From Chloroflexi bacterium RBG_13_51_18 (GTDB taxonomy: Bacteria > Chloroflexota > Dehalococcoidia > Dehalococcoidales > RBG-16-60-22), in the NCBI GenBank assembly GCA_001796495.1, contig MGMR01000055.1:1-12265 (forward strand): a DNA stretch of 12,265 bases, given 5' to 3'. Position 1 is the first letter of the stretch. The number at the start of each line of letters is the position of its first letter. The notes under the pieces were generated by a model that was not told the DNA's origin, searched no databases, and saw only the letters and a list, made by a program, of their open reading frames with translations. This document shows, piece after piece, positions 7,460 through 12,265 of the stretch. A program made the translations under genes and the position numbers.

Positions 7460-8401
7460 CTACTGGAACATGTCCTCGGATACTTCCATGGCATCTTCGG
7501 CTTCATCCGGGAGAGTTATGGAGAAAGGCTGGTTCTGGTCGTAAATTCTCATGTCAAGATACATATTCATTATCATTGTATCGAAATCTCCAGCAGATAC
7601 TCCTGCCTGTTCCGGGGTGAACTCCATCTCTATTTCACTGACTATTTTCTTGAGCGTATTGGAGTCTTTAGTAATATAACAAACGTATTTGAATTTCTTG
7701 AATACATCGGATATCATCGCCAGTTCTTCCCAGTCGATATCTGCATCAGCGCCCTGTTGCCCGCCTACCCAGTCCAGGAATTCTGCCATATCAGGCGTTA
7801 CTGATAGAATATAGCATTCTGAACCGTCAACATTCTCATATCCCAGCAGATCAATCTCAACTGCTGAACCCAGCGGCCCTATCTGCTGCTCAACGACATC
7901 AACATTGAATGTCTGCATTAAATCATCGGAAGCTGGCATTTTCATCCATTGCTCGCCCATTCCGGGTACTTCCATTCTCATGTATAGCATGTCTGATATT
8001 ACGTATATATCATAGATAAGGGTTTGCGAACCGCCTTGCTCCCCCATGCCTTCCATGCTCATGGACATTTCCATGTTCATCTGCATTTGTTTGGATGCTA
8101 TGTTTGTAGCCCCGCTGCTTTTAGTAATCATGGATATACTGCCCGATTCCGGCCCGCCACTCACATCGGCAAAAATATTCATATCCATATCGAATTTATA
8201 GGTATTTATGCTCGCGTAGTCGGCCAGGGATTCTTCAAGTATCTGCATCAACTGTTGCTGACTTAGCCCGTCCTGAAGTCCTCCCGTCGATGATGTTGTC
8301 GCCGCTGGTGCGGTTCCGTTGGTGGCACAGCCGGTAATTGAAAACAGGACTATGATTGGCATTAGCAGTAAAGGCAGCAGTACAAATCTCACTCTTTTCA
8401 C
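7460..8401 (-). CDS. Methionine-rich secreted lipoprotein, LolA/LppX-like in style
   Basis: This is a 313-residue predicted lipoprotein. It has a basic N-terminus (MKRVR), a hydrophobic stretch to residue 23 and a lipobox ITGC with Cys25 as the lipidation site, then a Thr/Ser/Ala/Gly linker to about residue 41. The mature part contains alternating Met-X runs (Met106, 108, 110, 112, 114, 116 and 119), followed by YMRMEVPGMGEQWMKMP near 140-156. Alternation puts the methionines on one face of a beta strand. This recalls LolA/LppX/LprG-type half-barrels and the small Chloroflexota/Firmicutes lipoprotein family I know as DUF6612; that assignment is from memory and unverified. The start is GTG at 8401 with AGGAGG nine bases upstream. 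It lies 20 bases after cooC and 45 bases before folD, so it is in the operon, though an extracytoplasmic protein has no obvious job in this pathway. Confidence 0.85.
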   Translation of the reverse strand: MKRVRFVLLPLLLMPIIVLFSITGCATNGTAPAATTSSTGGLQDGLSQQQLMQILEESLADYASINTYKFDMDMNIFADVSGGPESGSISMITKSSGATNIASKQMQMNMEMSMSMEGMGEQGGSQTLIYDIYVISDMLYMRMEVPGMGEQWMKMPASDDLMQTFNVDVVEQQIGPLGSAVEIDLLGYENVDGSECYILSVTPDMAEFLDWVGGQQGADADIDWEELAMISDVFKKFKYVCYITKDSNTLKKIVSEIEMEFTPEQAGVSAGDFDTMIMNMYLDMRIYDQNQPFSITLPDEAEDAMEVSEDMFQ

Positions 8402-8421
8402 CTTGCTATGCCTCCTTATTA

Positions 8422-9195
8422 TTATTTTAGAACGCTGGTTTTACTCAAGAGTCTGTGCATCAGCTCATCTACAGCCGTCACAGCTTTAGAACTATCCGGT
8501 AGCTGGAATAGCGGTTTTTGCTCCAGGTCGTATTGGCTAATTTCCTCATCCGCAGGTATCAAAGCGGCTGGCGTTATCCCCAGCCTCTTCATTTCCTGCT
8601 CCAGCAAAGGGTCTACCTCGCCCGGGACACGGTTGATAATTATAGATTCCCGTTCTATCACCAGCTTTAGCTCTTTTATCAGGTCTCTTATACGGGCTAT
8701 CGCCCGGAGGCCTTTGATTGAATGGTCGGAGACCAGCAGCAATTCGCTGATGTTCTGCGTCGTCCGACGGCTCAAATGCTCCATGCCGGCCTCATTGTCC
8801 ATGACGACGAAACCGTAGTTCTTTGACCAATCGTCGATGAGTTTCCTGATTACAACATTGGGATAGCAGTAACATTCCGGCCCCTCCCCACGCCCCATGG
8901 TAATCAGGTCGATGTTTTTGCTTTCCGTTATCGCCGCGCTTAACTGGTACTCCAGGTAGCCTTCCTTGGTCATACCCGCCGGGATCTTCAGCTTCTCGCC
9001 CTGGAATTCGTTCAATATCCTGCCCACCGTCTGCCTTACTTCAAGGCCGAGGTTCTCGGCAAGATTTGAATTCGGGTCAGCGTCTACAGCCAGCACGGTG
9101 CCCAGGTTATTCTTAAGTATGTACCTTATAACCAGACTCGTTATAGAGGTCTTGCCCGTGCCTCCCTTGCCGGCTACTGCGATATTAATCGTCAA
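8422..9195 (-). CDS. cooC: CooC-type nickel-insertion ATPase (copy next to the lipoprotein gene)
   Basis: This is a MinD/ParA-like P-loop ATPase of the CooC/AcsF family, which uses ATP to help insert nickel into CO dehydrogenase or acetyl-CoA synthase. It has 257 residues. The deviant Walker A is GKGGTGKT at 9-16, with VDADPNSNLAENLG at 37-50. The CXC metal-binding motif is Cys108-Tyr109-Cys110 in ECYCYPN, and Walker B is VVMDNEAGMEHLSRRT from about 130. The CXC motif is what separates this family from ordinary MinD proteins. The start is TTG at 9195 with AAGGA seven bases upstream; I see no better ATG in frame. It is only about the same family, not a recent duplicate, of the ATPase at 11239-12048. 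Whether it serves AcsA or AcsB cannot be told from sequence. Confidence 0.9.
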   Translation of the reverse strand: MTINIAVAGKGGTGKTSITSLVIRYILKNNLGTVLAVDADPNSNLAENLGLEVRQTVGRILNEFQGEKLKIPAGMTKEGYLEYQLSAAITESKNIDLITMGRGEGPECYCYPNVVIRKLIDDWSKNYGFVVMDNEAGMEHLSRRTTQNISELLLVSDHSIKGLRAIARIRDLIKELKLVIERESIIINRVPGEVDPLLEQEMKRLGITPAALIPADEEISQYDLEQKPLFQLPDSSKAVTAVDELMHRLLSKTSVLK

Positions 9196-9219
9196 TAATC
9201 TTTCCTTTTTACTTTATTA

Positions 9220-9304
9220 TCATTGCGAGGGCGAAGCCGGTGACAGTCCCCATCGGATTCTTAAGCTGCCGGAGATTGATTCGTAGCTTTACTCCTCGCA
9301 ATGA
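9220..9304. repeat. Degraded palindromic interspersed repeat with 11-bp terminal inverted arms
   Basis: TCATTGCGAGG at 9220-9230 is the exact reverse complement of CCTCGCAATGA at 9294-9304. Similarity continues imperfectly inward: GGCGAAGC on the left against the complement of GCTTTACTCC on the right. The right half (AGATTGATTCGTAGCTTTAC then CTCGCAATGACA) resembles a widespread bacterial repeat, roughly GCTTCGCTCCTCGCAATGACA, that recurs in many environmental genomes. It fills most of the 133-base gap between the fhs stop and the cooC start. In RNA it would fold into a long imperfect hairpin, so it could cap the fhs message, slow transcription, or merely be a scattered mobile relic. No coding sequence is inside. 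Confidence 0.75.
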
Positions 9305-9328
9305 CAGCTATTTTATTTTTAAGTAATT

Positions 9329-11092
9329 CTAGAATATACCGGATACTTTACCGGTCTTTACATCCACATCAACACGGCGTAAGGCCGGGTCGGACGAAGT
9401 GCCCGGCATCAGGGTGATATCGCCGGCGCAGGGGCAAAGGAACTTGGCGCCGGAGTAGATGAGTACATCGCGGATGGGCAGCGTCCAGCCCTTGGGCACG
9501 CCCTTGAGAGTCGGGTCATGAGTGAGAGACAGGTGGGTTTTAACCATCATCGTGGCGTACTCATCGTATTTGGGGTCAGCCTCGAAAGTCTTGGCTTTTT
9601 CCGTGGCGGTGGCGTTCCATGCCACGCCGTCGGCGCCGTAGACCTCTTTGGCGATTTTTTCCACTCTCTGGCGGAGTTTCATCTCGTTCGGATAAAGGAA
9701 TTTGAACTCGGACTCTTCGTTAGCGGCATCCATAACGGCATCAGCCAGTTCCAGGGCTCCGTCACCGCCGTCAGCCCAGTGGGTGGATACGGCACAGCGT
9801 GCTCCCGCTGCCTCGGCGGCTTTCTTGATTACGTCGAACTCTGCCTTGGTATCCGCAGTGAAGGCGTTAATGCAGACCACCGGGTTGATGCCGGACTTGC
9901 GGATAACGCCGATGAGGTGCAGCATATTCGCTAGTCCTTTTTCAACCAGGCCGATGTTCTCTTTAGTATATTCCTGGGGTAGGGGGAGGCCGGCTACCAC
10001 CTTGGGGCCTCCGCCGTGCATCTTCAGAGCGCGGACGGTGGTGGTGAGTACAGAAACATGCGGTTTAAGTCCGCTGAACCGGCACTTAACGTTCCAGAAT
10101 TTTTCGAAGCCGATGTCAGCCGCGAAGCCGCTCTCGGTAACGTGATAATCGAACATTTTAAGGCCGATGCGGTCGGCAATGATTGAGGATTGCCCCACGG
10201 CGATATTGGCGAATGGACCGGCATGCACCAGGCATGGATTGTATTCCGCGGTGCACATCAGCGTCGGGTTAATGGTATTGCGCATCCAGGCCGTCATGGC
10301 GCCGCCCACCTCCAGGTCGCCGGTAGTGACAGGTTTGCCTTTTTTGTCATAAGCCAGGGTGATTTCGTCCATCCTTTTTCGCATATCGGCGAGGTCGGTG
10401 ACGATGGAGAGCATGGCCATTAGCTCGGAACCGACGGCGATGCCGAACTTGGACTGCATGGTGTAGCCGTCCATGCGACCGCCAAGTCCGATGATGATAT
10501 TGCGCAGGCTCTGGGCGCAGAAGTCCATTATCCAGCCGAACTCCACCCGTGTCGGGTCGACATCCAGGCGGCGCATACGGGTAAGGCGCTGCAGCTGTTC
10601 GTCATCGTAGTTTCGCTCGTGCTGCATCCTGGCAGTAAGGGCGACCATAGCCAGATTGTGGGCGTTCATAATATCGTTGATATCGCCGGTAAGACCCAGG
10701 GAGTACTCGGTCATGGGAATAAGCAGGGAATTGCCGCCGCCGGCAGCCGTACCCTTGATGTTCATGGTGGGACCGCCGGAGGGCTGGCGCAGCGCGCCGC
10801 CCACGTTTTTGCCGCGTTTGCCCAGGCCTTCCATCAGGCCGCAAGACGTGGTGCTTTTGCCTTCGCCCAGCGGGGTGGGTGTGATGGCGGTTACTTCTAT
10901 ATATTTGCCATCCTTTTTATCCTTGAGGCGGTCGATGATCTTGAGAAAATCCAGCTTGGCGATTCGTCCGTACGCGAGCATCTCGTCTTTCTGGAGTCCC
11001 AGTTTTTCCCGCCATTCATCGGGGGTCGGCATGTTTTCTTCAGCCGCTTCAGAGATTTGCCAGTCCTTCATTTTTACAGCGTCGTAAGCCAC
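9329..11092 (-). CDS. fhs: Formate-tetrahydrofolate ligase (10-formyl-THF synthetase)
   Basis: Fhs joins formate to THF with ATP, the entry of the methyl branch of the pathway. At 587 residues it is longer than the about 556 of Moorella Fhs. The P-loop PTPLGEGKST is at 72-81 and RQPSGGP at 102-108. The first family signature reads NIKGTAAGGGN at 111-121, where the usual form is GxKGGAAGGGY. The second signature, TTTVRALKMHGG at 350-361, is normal. Several stretches follow the ligase domain of eukaryotic C1-THF synthase more than the acetogen enzyme: RQPS, SSIIADRIGLK near 302, HGGGPKVVAGLPLP near 359, THWADGGDGALELA and GVPKGWTLPIRD. The start is GTG at 11092 after AAGGAGG. Function is secure by overall similarity and neighbours; the changed signature residues are the odd point. 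Confidence 0.95.
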   Translation of the reverse strand: MAYDAVKMKDWQISEAAEENMPTPDEWREKLGLQKDEMLAYGRIAKLDFLKIIDRLKDKKDGKYIEVTAITPTPLGEGKSTTSCGLMEGLGKRGKNVGGALRQPSGGPTMNIKGTAAGGGNSLLIPMTEYSLGLTGDINDIMNAHNLAMVALTARMQHERNYDDEQLQRLTRMRRLDVDPTRVEFGWIMDFCAQSLRNIIIGLGGRMDGYTMQSKFGIAVGSELMAMLSIVTDLADMRKRMDEITLAYDKKGKPVTTGDLEVGGAMTAWMRNTINPTLMCTAEYNPCLVHAGPFANIAVGQSSIIADRIGLKMFDYHVTESGFAADIGFEKFWNVKCRFSGLKPHVSVLTTTVRALKMHGGGPKVVAGLPLPQEYTKENIGLVEKGLANMLHLIGVIRKSGINPVVCINAFTADTKAEFDVIKKAAEAAGARCAVSTHWADGGDGALELADAVMDAANEESEFKFLYPNEMKLRQRVEKIAKEVYGADGVAWNATATEKAKTFEADPKYDEYATMMVKTHLSLTHDPTLKGVPKGWTLPIRDVLIYSGAKFLCPCAGDITLMPGTSSDPALRRVDVDVKTGKVSGIF

Positions 11093-11141
11093 TAATTAAA
11101 CCTCCTTGATTTAGTTATTTGATGCGTGAGATTTCTCTATT

Positions 11142-11170
11142 ATTATATATGTTAAAGGGACCTAAAGAAA
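11142..11170 (-). promoter_or_regulatory. Possible internal promoter before fhs
   Basis: On the minus strand a perfect TATAAT (11142-11147) lies about 50 bases before the fhs start. With a 17-base spacer the -35 position reads TTTCTT, a weak match. The 146-base gap between the first ATPase gene and fhs is long enough to hold a secondary promoter. It is AT-rich in this part, so a chance -10 match is possible. Confidence 0.35.
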
Positions 11171-11238
11171 ACCTTATCCTACCTGAAATATCCGGTGATG
11201 CTTCCGTTATTTTATGATGCTGAAAGCGTTTTCTAATT

Positions 11239-12048
11239 TTATCCCTTTCCAGTACTGCTGACGCTCGCTTCGTCTTGCTTTCCGCTTTGAGCCACGAGTT
11301 TATCATAGATTTTCTTCACCGCATCATTGGTAGCGGGGCTGGCGGTAAAAAGTGAAAGCTTGGCGTGGTCGGCGTCATTAATCGCAGGGTCGTAATATAT
11401 GAATCCGATTATTTCGATGTCGGGCAGGTTGGATTTTATGAATTGCTCATCGGCTTCATTTCTGACTTTATTGCCGACGGCCGCGATGTTTTTCAAACCA
11501 AGGTCGCGGGCCAGTTTCTTGATGGTCTCGGCGGTTTCCAGGCTCCTTCTTCCCGGTTCCACCACGATGAGAAGCCTGTCTACGGCTTTAACGGTGCCGC
11601 GGGAAAGGTGCTCGATGCCCGCCTCCATATCCAGTATCACCACCTCATCTCTCTGCAGCAGCAGGTGGCTGACCAGTGCCTGGAGCAGCGACCCCTCCGG
11701 ACAGTAGCAGCCGGTGCCGCCCCTCTTTATCCGACCCATGGACATTATTTTTATGCCGTCCATTTTTACGGAATATTTATCCGGCAGGTCGTCTACCTTG
11801 GGATTCAATTTGAAAAAAGAGCCGGATGTCCCGGGGCGTACGCCCACGCGCTCTTCGATGAGGTCGTTCAGTTCGGATATCGGAATCATTTTCTCCGGGT
11901 TGGGGAAACCCAGAGTAGCGGCCAGGTTGGCATCGGGGTCGGCGTCGATGGCGATTACAGAATAGCCGGAAGAGGCAAATGTCTTTGAAAGAAAAGCTGC
12001 CAGGAGGGTCTTGCCTACGCCGCCTTTTCCGCTAATTGCAATCTTCAT
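11239..12048 (-). CDS. CooC/AcsF-type nickel-insertion ATPase, first gene of the cluster
   Basis: This is a 269-residue MinD/ParA-like ATPase of the CooC/AcsF maturation family. The deviant Walker A is GKGGVGKT at 7-14, with IDADPDANLAATLGF from 34. The metal-binding CXC is Cys114-Tyr115-Cys116 in GTGCYCPEG, and Walker B is VILDMEAGIEHLSRGT near 137-152. The family loads nickel into the CODH C-cluster (CooC) or the ACS A-cluster (AcsF). The GTGCYCPEG form and the different middle region separate it from the second copy at 8422-9195, so the pair may divide these two jobs; that is inference. The ATG at 12048 has only a weak ribosome binding site (GAG), unlike the other genes. The next upstream ATG in frame runs into a stop, which fixes this start. 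It is 146 bases before fhs. Confidence 0.9.
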   Translation of the reverse strand: MKIAISGKGGVGKTLLAAFLSKTFASSGYSVIAIDADPDANLAATLGFPNPEKMIPISELNDLIEERVGVRPGTSGSFFKLNPKVDDLPDKYSVKMDGIKIMSMGRIKRGGTGCYCPEGSLLQALVSHLLLQRDEVVILDMEAGIEHLSRGTVKAVDRLLIVVEPGRRSLETAETIKKLARDLGLKNIAAVGNKVRNEADEQFIKSNLPDIEIIGFIYYDPAINDADHAKLSLFTASPATNDAVKKIYDKLVAQSGKQDEASVSSTGKG

Positions 12049-12079
12049 AAAGCTTACTCAACCATAACTAAAGCCCAGC

Positions 12080-12116
12080 CTCCCGGGAGTGATGAAATCA
12101 GGGAAAATATCACACC
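12080..12116 (-). other. Structured leader of the operon (palindrome and small hairpin)
   Basis: The untranslated leader between the predicted promoter and the first gene contains the perfect 10-base palindrome CTCCCGGGAG (12080-12089). It also has overlapping arms GGAGTGAT (12086-12093) and ATCACACC (12109-12116) that pair with one mismatch. The two structures exclude each other. They could be an operator or simple RNA regulator, but they match no riboswitch class I know, including THF and cobalamin. Confidence 0.3.
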
Positions 12117-12133
12117 TGCCCGCCCAAGACTCT

Positions 12134-12162
12134 AGTGTATCGTATGCCGAATTAAAAGTCAA
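12134..12162 (-). promoter_or_regulatory. Sigma70-type promoter of the acs/fhs cluster
   Basis: Read on the minus strand, TTGACT (-35, 12157-12162) is followed by exactly 17 bases and TACACT (-10, 12134-12139). The -35 matches the consensus at five of six positions and the -10 at four of six. Predicted transcription would begin near 12127, leaving a leader of about 80 bases before the ATG at 12048. It is the best promoter I see in the window and lies in the only divergent intergenic region. Confidence 0.6.
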
Positions 12163-12191
12163 GGAAAACACGTACTTACGGCATAGGACTT

Positions 12192-12265
12192 ATGGACAAT
12201 GAAATTATTCTTAATGCACTCGACGGCGACCATCAGGAGGAGCCTTTTCTATCCTCGTTCGGTTT
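12192..12265 (+). CDS. Start of a divergent gene, cut off by the window edge
   Basis: An ATG at 12192 on the plus strand opens a frame that stays open to the right edge (24 codons), beginning MDNEIILNALDGDHQEE. A weak AGGA lies four bases upstream. Its position facing away from the cluster across a 143-base intergenic region fits a real divergent gene. Twenty-four residues are too few to name a family. A chance open frame of this length is also possible. Confidence 0.4.
   Translation, partial: MDNEIILNALDGDHQEEPFLSSFG

Noticed and set aside
9203..9328. CRISPR array or insertion sequence in the fhs-cooC gap
   Set aside because: There is only one inverted pair, with no regularly spaced direct repeats and no transposase. 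A scattered palindromic repeat explains it better.
11115..11306. 63-codon minus-strand frame overlapping the end of the first ATPase gene
   Set aside because: It overlaps the ATPase C-terminus in another frame, has no ribosome binding site and has no recognisable sequence.
12049..12127. THF or cobalamin riboswitch in the leader
   Set aside because: The leader is only about 80 bases and lacks the conserved cores of these riboswitches as I know them.

Overview
The window is one leftward (minus-strand) gene cluster for the folate-dependent Wood-Ljungdahl (reductive acetyl-CoA) pathway. It almost certainly comes from a strictly anaerobic bacterium. The methyl carrier is tetrahydrofolate, as shown by formate-THF ligase and FolD, so this is the bacterial rather than the methanogen version. 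A Dehalococcoidia-like Chloroflexota bacterium is my best guess, from gene content and from the lipoprotein style. I cannot prove the lineage from the sequence, and a Gram-positive acetogen relative remains possible.

Layout from right to left, in the direction of transcription. A short divergent gene start (12192 to the right edge, plus strand) and a 143-base intergenic region with a good sigma70-type promoter come first. Then follow a CooC/AcsF-type nickel-insertion ATPase (11239-12048), formate-THF ligase fhs (9329-11092), and a 133-base spacer holding a degraded palindromic repeat. Next are a second CooC-type ATPase (8422-9195), a methionine-rich lipoprotein (7460-8401), folD (6527-7414) and an unrecognised 72-residue protein (6233-6451). 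The cluster continues with acsD (5272-6219), the CO dehydrogenase acsA/cooS (3290-5257), acetyl-CoA synthase acsB (1045-3252) and acsC (955 to the left edge, C-terminus cut off). Three starts are not ATG: fhs and the lipoprotein use GTG, and the second CooC uses TTG. Nearly every gene has a recognisable Shine-Dalgarno sequence. No stretch over 300 bases lacks a gene.

How the genes work together: Fhs activates formate as 10-formyl-THF, and FolD converts this to 5,10-methylene-THF. The methylene-THF reductase and the methyl-THF:corrinoid methyltransferase (acsE) are not in the window; acsE could lie beyond the left edge. The corrinoid iron-sulfur protein AcsCD carries the methyl group to AcsB. 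AcsA makes CO from CO2, and AcsB joins methyl, CO and CoA into acetyl-CoA. The two CooC-like ATPases fit nickel loading of the AcsA C-cluster and the AcsB A-cluster. Metal-ligand residues of AcsA, AcsB and AcsC are intact, so the carbonyl branch looks functional.

The pathway itself is well known. The parts that deserve a second look are the 72-residue protein inside the operon, the methionine-rich lipoprotein among cytoplasmic enzymes, the eukaryote-like formate-THF ligase with altered signature residues, the paired CooC ATPases, and the repeat and hairpin structures between cistrons.
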